Source: an uncultured Dyadobacter sp.
Lineage (GTDB): Bacteria; Bacteroidota; Bacteroidia; Cytophagales; Spirosomataceae
Assembly: GCF_946482605.1 (NCBI RefSeq)
Contig: NZ_CAMLSE010000018.1
Span: 62,001-126,000 of the forward strand
DNA: 64,000 nt
Direction: 5' to 3'
The translations under genes and the position numbers were made by a program. The notes beneath the pieces are model-generated. The model was not told the origin of the DNA. It worked only from the letters and a program-made list of their open reading frames with translations, and ran no database searches. This document shows positions 25,779 to 33,823 of the stretch, piece after piece. The stretch's first letter is position 1. Every line of letters starts with the position of its first letter.

Positions 25779-26810
25779 ATGGCCACCGTTACTGAGAAAA
25801 AGAAAGCTTCAGCCCCCAAAAAATTACAGCATCCGAAGGAGCAATATATGTTCTGGTTCGAGAATATGCTTTTACAACGCCGTTTTGAAGAAAAATCAGG
25901 CCAGCTGTACGGTCAGCAGAAAATTCGTGGTTTTTGTCACTTGTATATCGGGCAGGAAGCTTGTTCTTCCGGTGCGGTAAGCGCTTTGAAAAAAGGCGAC
26001 AAATACATTACCGCTTATCGTGACCACGGTATTCCGCTCGCGTTGGGTACCGATCCGAAGGCGATCATGGCTGAGCTTTACGGCAAAAAGACCGGGACTA
26101 CCAAAGGTAAGGGCGGTTCAATGCACATTTTTGATAAAGAAGTTGGTTTTGTCGGCGGTCACGGTATCGTGGGCGGCCAGATTCCCCTGGGTGCAGGTCT
26201 CGCATTTGCGGAGAAATACAACAAAACCGATAACCTGTGTATCTGCTACTTCGGTGACGGCGCGATTCGTCAGGGATCATTCCATGAAACGTTGAACATG
26301 GCGATGAGCTGGAAGTTACCTGTGATTTTCGTAGTAGAAAACAATGGATACGCAATGGGTACTTCGGTAGCACGTACATCTAACGTGACCGAGCTTTATA
26401 CCCTTGGCGAGGCTTACGATATTCCGTCGGAGCCTGTGGACGGGATGAGCGTGGAGGCGATTCACGAAGCAGTGTCCCGCGCGGCAGACCGCGCCCGGAA
26501 AGGCGAAGGACCTACTTTCCTTGAGTTCCGGACTTACCGTTACCGCGGGCATTCAATGTCCGATCCGCAGAAATACCGTTCAAAAGAGGAGGTGGAAGAA
26601 TACAAGCACCGCGATCCTATCGAACAGATCCGCGCGGTGATCCTGGACAATAAGCTTGCTACCGAAGAAGAACTCGAGAATATTGATAAAAAGGTGAAAG
26701 AAATCGTTGCCGAATGCGTCCAGTTTGCAGAAGAATCGGAATGGCCGGATCCGAAAGAAGCTTACACGGATGTGTATGCCGAAAACGATTATCCTTTTGT
26801 AATGGATTAA
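25779..26810 (+). CDS. pdhA: Pyruvate dehydrogenase E1 component, alpha subunit
   Basis: Thiamine-diphosphate-dependent decarboxylation of pyruvate within the pyruvate dehydrogenase complex. The 343 residues contain RRFEEKSGQLYGQQKIRGFCH, the motif YRDHGIPLALG, KGGSMHIFD, and the ThDP/Mg motif GDGAIRQG...NMAMSWKLPVIFVVENN. The phosphorylation-loop-like YRYRGHSMSDP is present. The beta subunit and E2 are not adjacent, which is frequent in Bacteroidota. A short inverted repeat (AGACA, 6 nt, TGTCT) lies just upstream at 25742-25757. A terminator follows. Confidence 0.95.
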   Translation: MATVTEKKKASAPKKLQHPKEQYMFWFENMLLQRRFEEKSGQLYGQQKIRGFCHLYIGQEACSSGAVSALKKGDKYITAYRDHGIPLALGTDPKAIMAELYGKKTGTTKGKGGSMHIFDKEVGFVGGHGIVGGQIPLGAGLAFAEKYNKTDNLCICYFGDGAIRQGSFHETLNMAMSWKLPVIFVVENNGYAMGTSVARTSNVTELYTLGEAYDIPSEPVDGMSVEAIHEAVSRAADRARKGEGPTFLEFRTYRYRGHSMSDPQKYRSKEEVEEYKHRDPIEQIRAVILDNKLATEEELENIDKKVKEIVAECVQFAEESEWPDPKEAYTDVYAENDYPFVMD

Positions 26811-26831
26811 CATAATCCGAAACGCTTGAAT

Positions 26832-26865
26832 AAAAAACCCGCCGGATTACTTCGACGGGTTTTTT
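26832..26865 (+). terminator. Rho-independent terminator after pdhA
   Basis: AAAAAACCCG (26832-26841) pairs with CGGGTTTTTT (26856-26865), 21 nt after the pdhA stop, with two further pairs possible inside after a single mismatch. The arm ends in six T. Confidence 0.85.
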
Positions 26866-26949
26866 AAGTAATTTCAGCTTTTTAGTAAACGGGAGTTGAT
26901 CCTGTTTTAAGTTTTTCACGTAGATTGAGTTCTAGTAATAATTTAAAGT

Positions 26950-27831
26950 ATGTCCCTGGATCAGGATTTTGAAAACGAAGAAGAGGAAGGCGAAGGCAAG
27001 GAGATGTCGTTTATCTCGCATCTCGAAGAGCTGAGATGGCATGTCATTCGCGCTGGTGCTTCGATTCTGGTATTCGCAATACTCGCTTTTGTTTACATTG
27101 AAGAGCTTTACCATTATGTAATCATAGCCCCTTCCCGGTCCGACTTCTGGACTTATAAAATGCTTTGCAAGTTGTCGGTCATCGTGGGCTACGAGGATTT
27201 ATGTATCAAGGCGCTGAACTTCAAATTGCAGGCGATCGGAATGGGTGACCAGTTCACGATGAGTATGACCTCGTCGGTGATTGCCGGTCTTGTTTTCGCG
27301 TTTCCTTATGCTTTTTGGGAAGTATGGCGGTTTATCAAGCCAGGCTTGAAACCTTCGGAAAGGCGATCGGCGCGCGGAGCCGTTTTTTACGTTACTTTCC
27401 TCTTCTTTTCCGGTGTCCTGTTCGGATATTATGTAGTGACACCACTCGCGATCAACTTCCTTGCTAACTTCACATTGGACCCGTCCATTATTAACGAGTT
27501 CAGCATATCCTCTTATATTTCGCTGGTTGCGACCCTCACATTGGCTTGCGGTGTAGCGTTTCAGCTCCCGATCGTCGTGTTTGTGTTGTCCAAAATCGGT
27601 ATCCTGACGCCGGCGTTCATGAAAGAATACCGCAAGCATTCCATGATCGTCATCCTGATCGTTGCGGCAGTGATTACGCCTTCGCCTGATATTTATAGCC
27701 AGATTCTGGTCGCAATTCCGTTATTCCTGCTCTATGAGGTCAGCATTATGGTTTCGGGAAGAGTGGAACGGGAAAAGATCCGTGAAGAAAAACGTTTGGC
27801 AAAACTGGATGACACCAATACCGAGGATTAA
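26950..27831 (+). CDS. tatC: Sec-independent protein translocase subunit TatC
   Basis: The polytopic core of the twin-arginine translocase, which recognises RR signal peptides and exports folded proteins. The 293 residues show an acidic N-terminus, the conserved SFISHLEELRWHVIRAG, six hydrophobic segments and the signature FPYAFWEVWRFIKPGL before the second periplasmic turn; AAVITPSPDIYSQ is the usual C-terminal motif. Between the first two membrane segments is a longer loop than in E. coli TatC, as in other Bacteroidota. TatA/TatB genes are not nearby. It converges on the oxoamine-synthase-like gene. Confidence 0.94.
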   Translation: MSLDQDFENEEEEGEGKEMSFISHLEELRWHVIRAGASILVFAILAFVYIEELYHYVIIAPSRSDFWTYKMLCKLSVIVGYEDLCIKALNFKLQAIGMGDQFTMSMTSSVIAGLVFAFPYAFWEVWRFIKPGLKPSERRSARGAVFYVTFLFFSGVLFGYYVVTPLAINFLANFTLDPSIINEFSISSYISLVATLTLACGVAFQLPIVVFVLSKIGILTPAFMKEYRKHSMIVILIVAAVITPSPDIYSQILVAIPLFLLYEVSIMVSGRVEREKIREEKRLAKLDDTNTED

Positions 27832-27843
27832 GAATCCAGAGAT

Positions 27844-28938
27844 TTAAGCCCTGAATTTTTTACAGACCTCGGCCAACCGGTCGAGGTCTTCTTTTTGATG
27901 CATGGTGCTGATCGCGATGCGGGTCACCGGAGCATCGTTGGCGGAGGGGTAGGGGAAGCATGACGCCATGATGCCGTTTTGCAGCAAATGGTCAAATAAT
28001 ACGGCGTTGGGCGAGCAAAATACCGGATAGTTCGGGATGGATTCAAAAAGAGTGCTTCCGCTCATACGTTGATTGAAGTAGGCGATATTCTCCATCAGTA
28101 ATGCGTGTGCAGCCCGGTAACAGTCCTGTTCCAAAAGCATTTTCAACGCATATGCATAGGCGGGTGCAGGTGGTGACGCGCCTGCGTACCAAGGGGATTT
28201 TTGCATGGCTTCGATGACCATAGGAGCACCCCATATTGCACCGGCAGGAACGCCCATTGCCTTGTTCAGGGACGATACGAAGATGGTTTGTGGTAAAACC
28301 TTCTGATCGAGCTGCGTCAGAATTCCCTTGCCTTCGTTGCCGAGAACGCCAAGCGAATGAGATTCGTCGATCACCAGCCAAACTTGCGCCGGGTTTTTCA
28401 AAGCATTAAAAAGAGAGAAATCAAATGCTTTCACGAGAGGCGAACCCACGGCGTCGGAGCAGATGATGTGTGTGGACCCGGAAGCCGATGCATTGATTTT
28501 GTGAACCGTCAAAGCTGCCCATTCGTGCCATTCCATTTCCGCCCGCTCGAATCTGTTGCCCCAAAGAGCGGGATGAACGCCCGGGGCATAATGGTAGCTG
28601 ATATCGGACCTCGGGGACGGGCCGGGAACAAGGGCTTCGATCTCTTTCATCAGCAGCTGGCCCGCCCACATACCCGAAGAAACGATCATCGCTGCCGGAG
28701 CATTCAGGAAATCAGCAAGATGTGCCTCCGCTTCAGTGTAAATGTCAAGTCTGAGGCTGTTGTTTCGGGAACTTCCATAATGATTTCCGAAGGTTTCCGT
28801 AGCCAGTCCGACATATCTACGAAGGTCTTCGTTGTGGCCCATACCCAGATAGTCTGTCCCGCTAAACCATAGGTAATGGTGCCCACCGGTTATTTCGACG
28901 GTTCTTCCGGGAAGTTGACGGGTATGGTATGTGGGCAC
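27844..28938 (-). CDS. PLP-dependent alpha-oxoamine-synthase-like enzyme (class I/II aminotransferase fold)
   Basis: A 364-residue fold-type-I PLP enzyme related to 8-amino-7-oxononanoate synthase and KBL. Visible are the N-terminal NHYGSSRNNSLRLDIYTEAE, the cofactor-stacking region IVSSGMWAG, WLVIDESHSLGVLGNEGKG with the aspartate contacting the pyridine nitrogen, and the Schiff-base lysine in SSLNKAMGVPAGA. The canonical DEAH is DESH, and the TLSK motif is SLNK, so it is a divergent member and its amino-acid and acyl substrates are unknown. It lies 9 nt downstream of the dipeptide epimerase gene, suggesting a joint pathway. Confidence 0.8.
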   Translation of the reverse strand: MPTYHTRQLPGRTVEITGGHHYLWFSGTDYLGMGHNEDLRRYVGLATETFGNHYGSSRNNSLRLDIYTEAEAHLADFLNAPAAMIVSSGMWAGQLLMKEIEALVPGPSPRSDISYHYAPGVHPALWGNRFERAEMEWHEWAALTVHKINASASGSTHIICSDAVGSPLVKAFDFSLFNALKNPAQVWLVIDESHSLGVLGNEGKGILTQLDQKVLPQTIFVSSLNKAMGVPAGAIWGAPMVIEAMQKSPWYAGASPPAPAYAYALKMLLEQDCYRAAHALLMENIAYFNQRMSGSTLFESIPNYPVFCSPNAVLFDHLLQNGIMASCFPYPSANDAPVTRIAISTMHQKEDLDRLAEVCKKFRA

Positions 28939-28947
28939 GGTGCAGGA

Positions 28948-29970
28948 TTACAAGAATTCGGGTTTCAGCGTTGCACCCGTTCCGTTGGCGGAAGCATAAA
29001 TGACTTTTCCGTAATCGAAGGTAACGCCGGTGGCGGGGTCATTGGTGATCAGCAATGACCCGTCCATATCCACATAATCCAGAAGTGGCAACAAATGCGC
29101 GATGGCCGAAATGCCGACGCTGGTTTCGGTCATACAGCCCACCATGGTTTTCATGCCAAGGCTTTTTGCTTCGGCGATCATCCGCAATGCAGCGGTAGGG
29201 CCGCCGCATTTGGTCAGTTTTACATTGACCCCATGGAATAGTCCCGCACAGTTCCTTACATCACTTTCTATAATGCAGCTCTCATCCGCGATCACCGGAA
29301 GCGCGCTTTGGGAAAAGACTTTCTTCATGCCGGCAACATCGTCGGCTGGCAATGGTTGTTCAATGAATTCTACGCCTAATGCGGCGAGCTGCGGGGCGAG
29401 CTCAATGGTTTTGTCCGCTGTCCAGCCGCAATTGGCATCGACGCGGAAGAGTGCATCGGTATTTTTGCGCAGTTCCTGTACAATGCGAAGGTCTTCCTGG
29501 GTCCCCAATTTGATCTTATAGATCGGCCAGGGCATTTCCTTCATCTTGACAACCATTTTTTCCACAGTATCGATACCAATGGTGAAGTTGGTCATGGGAA
29601 TGCGATCCGGCGATAAGCCCCAGCTTTCATATAGCTTTTGCCCTTTCTTTTTGGCAAAGAGATCCTGCGCAGCTTCGTCGAGAGCACACTGTGCAAATGA
29701 ATTGGATTGCAATACCGGGTGCACCAGTTGCCACAGTTCTTCCGCCGACTGGTATTTCCCTGATTCAACGAGCGGTTTAGCGGCTTCGAGGGCCTCTATC
29801 ATATTTTCGACTGTAATGCCGTAGTAGGGATTGGCGGTTGCCTCGCCGAATCCAAACTGTTTTCCATCAATCAGTTGGACGATCAGCGTCCGCTGAATGT
29901 CCCGCGAATCGTGTGCGATGGTGAAGGTATGTCTGAGAGCGAGATCGAACTGGTGATAGGAAAGCGTCAT
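28948..29970 (-). CDS. Dipeptide epimerase (enolase superfamily)
   Basis: The 340-residue product fits the L-Ala-D/L-Glu epimerase group of the muconate-lactonizing subgroup. Motifs: IYKIKLG (catalytic lysine pair K-x-K), RVDANCGW (metal aspartate), FIEQPLP (metal glutamate), VIADESC (metal aspartate), VNVKLTKCGG (second base lysine) and the C-terminal DMDGSLLITNDP. In this group the usual role is racemising the second residue of muropeptide-derived dipeptides for recycling, but related members epimerise other dipeptides. The pairing with an oxoamine-synthase-like enzyme is unusual for simple murein recycling. Confidence 0.88.
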   Translation of the reverse strand: MTLSYHQFDLALRHTFTIAHDSRDIQRTLIVQLIDGKQFGFGEATANPYYGITVENMIEALEAAKPLVESGKYQSAEELWQLVHPVLQSNSFAQCALDEAAQDLFAKKKGQKLYESWGLSPDRIPMTNFTIGIDTVEKMVVKMKEMPWPIYKIKLGTQEDLRIVQELRKNTDALFRVDANCGWTADKTIELAPQLAALGVEFIEQPLPADDVAGMKKVFSQSALPVIADESCIIESDVRNCAGLFHGVNVKLTKCGGPTAALRMIAEAKSLGMKTMVGCMTETSVGISAIAHLLPLLDYVDMDGSLLITNDPATGVTFDYGKVIYASANGTGATLKPEFL

Positions 29971-29997
29971 AGGGTATGGAGCCGTTGGATGTCATCG

Positions 29998-30873
29998 CTA
30001 GTTTCGCATATCGAGACCCCACGATAATTTGTTTCTCAATGTATTCAAAAAACTGTCATCTTTCATTTTAATAAGCCGCGCGATAAAGCCGGCTTTTCGA
30101 ACCAGCAATTGCGTGTTTTCATCCACAATGCGTGAACGTGCATCGAGCGAGACCAAAAAATTGCTACTCCTGCTTTTGACCTCCAACCGGATAACCGCCG
30201 TGTCTTCCACCACCAGCGGGCGAACGTTCAGATTGTGCGGGCTGATGGGTGTTACGATGAAATTCTGGGAATGAGGCACGAGCACCGGGCCTCCGCAGCT
30301 CAGGGAGTAGCCGGTGGAGCCGGTTGGTGTCGAAACGATCAAACCATCCGCCCAGTAAGAGTTCAGAAACTCGTCATTCAGATAGGTATGTACCGTGATC
30401 ATCGACGAAGTGTCGGTCTTGGTGATCGTAAAGTCGTTCAGGCCGAAATTAAGGCCGTCAAACAGGTCGATATTGGACTCAACTTCGACAAGTGTTCGTT
30501 CATCGATCCGGAATTGGCTGTTTTCCAGGGCGGCTATCATGTCGGAAATGCGTTCGGGAGGCACTGTAGCCAGGAAACCGAGGCGTCCGACATTGATTCC
30601 TATGGCAGGAGTTTGCCTTTTTCCGACATGGGAAATGGTTTCGAGCAGTGTTCCGTCGCCGCCCATGCTTACGATCAGACGTGGGTCGAAGAGATCTTCG
30701 GGTTTGTCGTAAACCAGCTCCGAATAGTGTGTAATGCCGTTTTGGTCCAGAAATGTCCGGAAAGCCTTCGAAAGCTGTACTTCAACTTTCCTGCGGGACA
30801 GTTCACCGAACATGTTTTCAATGAACGGACGGGCGGACTCATTAAAGTTGCGTCCGTGAATAGCTATTTTCAT
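29998..30873 (-). CDS. nadK: NAD kinase
   Basis: Phosphorylates NAD to NADP. The family start MKIAIHGRNF sits at ATG 30873. The frame extends 14 codons further upstream to 30915, but that stretch lacks family character, so I use 30873 (291 residues). Key motifs: VSMGGDGTLLETISHVG (the GGDG nucleotide site), INVGRLGFLA, FGLNDFTITKTD (the NE/D-type motif) and VSTPTGSTGYSLSCGGP. It lies downstream of a CBS-domain gene on the same strand, an association often seen in Bacteroidota. Confidence 0.94.
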   Translation of the reverse strand: MKIAIHGRNFNESARPFIENMFGELSRRKVEVQLSKAFRTFLDQNGITHYSELVYDKPEDLFDPRLIVSMGGDGTLLETISHVGKRQTPAIGINVGRLGFLATVPPERISDMIAALENSQFRIDERTLVEVESNIDLFDGLNFGLNDFTITKTDTSSMITVHTYLNDEFLNSYWADGLIVSTPTGSTGYSLSCGGPVLVPHSQNFIVTPISPHNLNVRPLVVEDTAVIRLEVKSRSSNFLVSLDARSRIVDENTQLLVRKAGFIARLIKMKDDSFLNTLRNKLSWGLDMRN

Positions 30874-30963
30874 GAATGAAAAAGTAAAACTGCTGGTTTC
30901 CCCCGAAAGATACACGACAAATGGGCCGATTCAAAAGCCACAGCGCATAACGGCCTGCGGGAT

Positions 30964-31635
30964 TTACGTGGCCAGATAGCGTAAAAGCATATCGAGCCGC
31001 TCCTGATCCAGGCTTTCGATGGGGTCGTTCGCGTGCGCTTCTTCGATTTCGTACCCGAAACGTTCCAGCGTGGCGATAATGGGAGTAATGTGGGTCCGGT
31101 TGAGTTTGAGGGTCAGGCGGGCTTCATTAGTGGGGTTGTACACTTCCCCCGAAGAATAGTAGCTGCTCAGGATTTTTACGCCGTTGGATTCGATCAGCCG
31201 ACTGATTTCGGACAGTGAGTAGCTTCTTTCTGCTACCCGCAGCACGATCACAGCGCCTTTTTCCTGAATACCCAGCTCGTTGACAAACTGTTCGACCAGA
31301 TCTGTGACGAGGATGCTGCCGGCAAATGTACGGTCTTCATGCAGTACCGGAATAATCAGCAGACCAAATTGATTGACCAGCCTAAGAAGCTCGTAGGGAT
31401 GCTGATCTTCCGTCGCGAAAATGTCCTTATGCTGAATAATGACTTTGGACAGCGGCTCGGAAATATCGGTGATATCGAAGAGAATGTCTTCGGAAACGAT
31501 GCCCTGGTAAGAACCGGAATCAGCGATGACCAATTGCCTGGTGCCGAATTCATCCATCCAATCCAATGCCGTACCTACCGAATCATTCGGTTTCAGGACG
31601 GGGATCATTGGATTTATGAGATTGGCTGCTAGCAT
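30964..31635 (-). CDS. CBS-domain pair protein with ACT-like C-terminus
   Basis: A 223-residue protein with two CBS motifs (about residues 8-65 and 70-130: MIPVLKPNDSVGTALDWM, DRTFAGSILVTDLVEQF) and a C-terminal ligand-binding-like region (about 140-205, GAVIVLRVAERSYSLSEISRLIES) resembling an ACT domain. CBS pairs normally bind adenosine nucleotides and sense energy state. The gene stands next to nadK on the same strand, so a regulatory link to NAD(P) supply is possible but only inferred. Its start is the ATG at 31635. Confidence 0.82.
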   Translation of the reverse strand: MLAANLINPMIPVLKPNDSVGTALDWMDEFGTRQLVIADSGSYQGIVSEDILFDITDISEPLSKVIIQHKDIFATEDQHPYELLRLVNQFGLLIIPVLHEDRTFAGSILVTDLVEQFVNELGIQEKGAVIVLRVAERSYSLSEISRLIESNGVKILSSYYSSGEVYNPTNEARLTLKLNRTHITPIIATLERFGYEIEEAHANDPIESLDQERLDMLLRYLAT

Positions 31636-31655
31636 TGGGTCAGAACGTCATTTTC

Positions 31656-31687
31656 CGAAGCTATAAAAAAACAATATATAGATCAAC
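31656..31687 (-). promoter_or_regulatory. Putative promoter of the CBS-nadK unit
   Basis: On the minus strand TAGCTTCG (31663-31656) fits TAnnTTTG with one change, and GTTG (31687-31684) lies 20 nt before it in place of TTTG. The boxes sit 20-50 nt upstream of the CBS start codon. Confidence 0.4.
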
Positions 31688-31726
31688 TTTCGTAACAAAA
31701 GAAATTTTGACCCGATTCCGGAGCGG

Positions 31727-32500
31727 CTAGGCAACCTGCACGGATGCGTGCTTTTCAAGGAAGCTTTCCAGTATTACATTAAACTCGTGCGGATGCTCCA
31801 TCATCGGCGCATGACAGCACTTGTCAATAAAGTACAATTCTGAATTGGCAATCAGCCGGTTAAACTCGTAGCCCACGTGGGGTGGTGTGATCGTATCGTT
31901 CAATCCCCATACGAGGAGCGTAGGCACGTTGATCTGATGTAAATCCTTGGCGAGGTTGTGTCGCTGGGCTGATTTAGCAATCCCGACAATGCTCATGCAC
32001 TTGGGAATACTGGATGTGGTTTCAAACACCTCGTCGATCAGATCCTTCGTCGCGACTTCCGGATCGTAGAATGTATAAGCTACGCGTTCCTTGATATAGT
32101 CATAACTACCCCGTTTAGGGAATGAGCCTCCCATTGAGTTTTCGAAGAGGCCGGAGCTCCCGGTGAGTACGAGCCGCTGCACATTCTCCTGGTTCTTCAA
32201 TGTGTAAAGCAGACCGATGTGGCCGCCGAGCGAATTGCCGATGGCCGTCACGTTGGTAAGGTTTTTAAAAGAAACGAAGTCTTCGAGAAATGCCAGCAAC
32301 GCTTCCAGTCCCGCTTCGCGTGGAGGGAGTTCATAAATCGGCAGAAGCGGGATCACCACCCTGTAACGGGTAGAAAAATGGTCGATAATTCCATCCCAAT
32401 TGCTCAATGCACCGAAAAGACCGTGCAAAAGCAGTAAAGTTTCGCCCTTTCCCTCGTCGATAAACTGAAACCTGCCTTCCGCACGTACTGGATATTTCAT
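31727..32500 (-). CDS. Alpha/beta hydrolase
   Basis: A 257-residue single-domain hydrolase. LLLHGLFGALSNWD forms the oxyanion strand, IGNSLGGHIG is the nucleophile elbow (Ser in GNSLG), LLVWGLNDTITP holds the likely acid, and the histidine is in KCCHAPMMEHP. No signal peptide is seen, so it is cytoplasmic. The substrate is unknown; the family includes esterases, C-C bond hydrolases and acyltransferases. It lies upstream of the CBS gene with an 91-nt gap that contains that gene's promoter candidate. Confidence 0.85.
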   Translation of the reverse strand: MKYPVRAEGRFQFIDEGKGETLLLLHGLFGALSNWDGIIDHFSTRYRVVIPLLPIYELPPREAGLEALLAFLEDFVSFKNLTNVTAIGNSLGGHIGLLYTLKNQENVQRLVLTGSSGLFENSMGGSFPKRGSYDYIKERVAYTFYDPEVATKDLIDEVFETTSSIPKCMSIVGIAKSAQRHNLAKDLHQINVPTLLVWGLNDTITPPHVGYEFNRLIANSELYFIDKCCHAPMMEHPHEFNVILESFLEKHASVQVA

Positions 32501-32912
32501 TCTTTTTGTGGATTTAAGACCATTTATAACTTATCAAAGAAACTAGTGCATGATAAGGATACTCTACAAAACTAGTTATTTTTTTGATTGTTCAATGACG
32601 TAAAGTAACAAACGGGTTTCGAATTTCTTGTAAATATTATATTATTAATAAAAGAATAAGTCGATTAACACAGAATGGTGCAATTCTGTTCCTCCATTAG
32701 GAGACTGTTCGGTCTTTGCCGCACAGGTATATTTTGTCAAACTAAGTCTTACCCCATTGGTCGGCCTTTTGGCTGACCGGTTTGTAGTCCGGGTGAACCG
32801 GATGCAGTTAGGTCTGGTGGCTTGGAGTGTAACCGAAATTTAGCCAGAATTTATATTGAAATGGAATTAGAAAAAAATTAAATCCGTCCGTACATTCTTT
32901 GATTCCCTAAAA
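32501..32912 (+). other. 412-nt gene-free region containing a cluster of hairpins
   Basis: There is no credible ORF here. The first 160 nt (to about 32660) and the last 70 nt are A/T-rich, and between them lies a G/C-richer block with several hairpins (see the ncRNA entry). No perfect TAnnTTTG box was found upstream of the block, and no clear terminator after it, so it may be either a free RNA or a long leader of the esterase gene that starts at 32913. Confidence 0.6.
32670..32802 (+). ncRNA. Candidate structured RNA or riboswitch-like leader
   Basis: Five local hairpins lie within 133 nt: ACAGAAT/ATTCTGT (32670-32676 with 32683-32689, 7 bp), CTCC/GGAG (32692-32695 with 32700-32703), CTGTTCGG/CCGCACAG (32705-32712 with 32719-32726, one internal mismatch), GGTCGGCC/GGCTGACC (32759-32766 with 32771-32778, 8 bp, TTTT loop) and TCCGG/CCGGA (32788-32792 with 32798-32802). 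The last two compete with an alternative CCGGTT/AACCGG stem (32777-32782 with 32796-32801), a switch-like arrangement. I could not match it to any RNA family I know. The strand is assumed from the downstream gene. Confidence 0.4.
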
Positions 32913-33818
32913 ATGATGAAGATTTCCAATCTGATTGCTGCATTCCTGATTATCCAGGTCCTAAACATTCCGTCGCAGGCGCAAACAGAAATTCCGCTTT
33001 ATCCCGGGAAAGTTCCCAATGCCCTCGACAGCGAAAATCAGGAAACCAACCAGAACAATGTGATCAGGAATGTATCAAAGCCGACATTGAGCATCTTTCT
33101 GCCACCAGCGGGCAAAGGTAATGGCGCTGCTGTGATCGTTTGCCCGGGAGGTGGGTATGGCGTGCTGGTAATAGAGCGTGAGGGCTACCGGATCGCAAAG
33201 GCCTTGAACGAGATGGGGATAACTGCATTTGTACTGAAATACAGGTTACCGAACGACCGGACCATGAAGGACAAATCGATAGGCCCCCTTCAGGACGCGC
33301 AACAGGCGATCAAAACAGTACGGGAGAGAGCGACAGAGTGGCGTGTTGACGGCAATAAAATAGGCATTATGGGCTTTTCGGCAGGAGGCCATCTGGCAGC
33401 AACCGCCGGGACGCATTATGACAGCAGCTTTGTTGAGAATCCCGCAAAAACCAGCCTTCGCCCTGATTTTATGATCCTCGTTTATCCGGTTATCAGCCTT
33501 CTGGACAAAATTGGGCACAAGGGCTCCTCCGCTAATCTGCTGGGACCAGCGCCGCAAATGGATAAAGTGAGGTACTTTTCAAACGAGTTACAGGTAACCG
33601 CCACCACGCCTCCCGCGTACCTGACGCACGCGGGCGACGACACCGTGGTGCCGGTTTCCAACAGTATCCGGTTTTACGAAGCATTGAATGCGAAAGGTAT
33701 CGCGGCCGACATGCATATTTATTCCAAAGGAGAGCATGGTTACCCCAAAGTACCTTCCTTCGAGGAATGGTTCGGGCGGTGTTTGCTTTGGATGCGCACA
33801 ACCGGATTTGTTCCGTAA
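32913..33818 (+). CDS. Secreted alpha/beta hydrolase, acetyl-esterase-like
   Basis: The 301-residue product has a signal peptide (about 1-23, ending PSQAQ). The hydrolase fold shows VIVCPGGGYGVLVIEREGY (the GGG-Y oxyanion motif), GFSAGGHLAAT with nucleophile serine, AGDDTVVP for the acid and KGEHGYPK for the histidine. This pattern is that of the acetylxylan-esterase/BD-FAE-like group that removes acyl groups from plant glycans. A role in glycan use is inferred only; no glycoside hydrolase lies beside it. Two ATG codons stand together at the start. It converges on the CapD-type gene with 5 nt between stops. Confidence 0.85.
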   Translation: MMKISNLIAAFLIIQVLNIPSQAQTEIPLYPGKVPNALDSENQETNQNNVIRNVSKPTLSIFLPPAGKGNGAAVIVCPGGGYGVLVIEREGYRIAKALNEMGITAFVLKYRLPNDRTMKDKSIGPLQDAQQAIKTVRERATEWRVDGNKIGIMGFSAGGHLAATAGTHYDSSFVENPAKTSLRPDFMILVYPVISLLDKIGHKGSSANLLGPAPQMDKVRYFSNELQVTATTPPAYLTHAGDDTVVPVSNSIRFYEALNAKGIAADMHIYSKGEHGYPKVPSFEEWFGRCLLWMRTTGFVP

Positions 33819-33823
33819 AATGA

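Noticed and set aside
30874..30915. Upstream start for nadK giving 14 more residues
   Set aside because: The family start MKIAIHGRNF lies at 30873 and the extra residues are not NAD-kinase-like.
32777..32802. tRNA-like T-arm in the hairpin cluster (TCCGG stem with TTCAC loop on the minus strand)
   Set aside because: The loop has 5 bases instead of 7 and no acceptor, D or anticodon arm could be placed around it, so it is not a tRNA.
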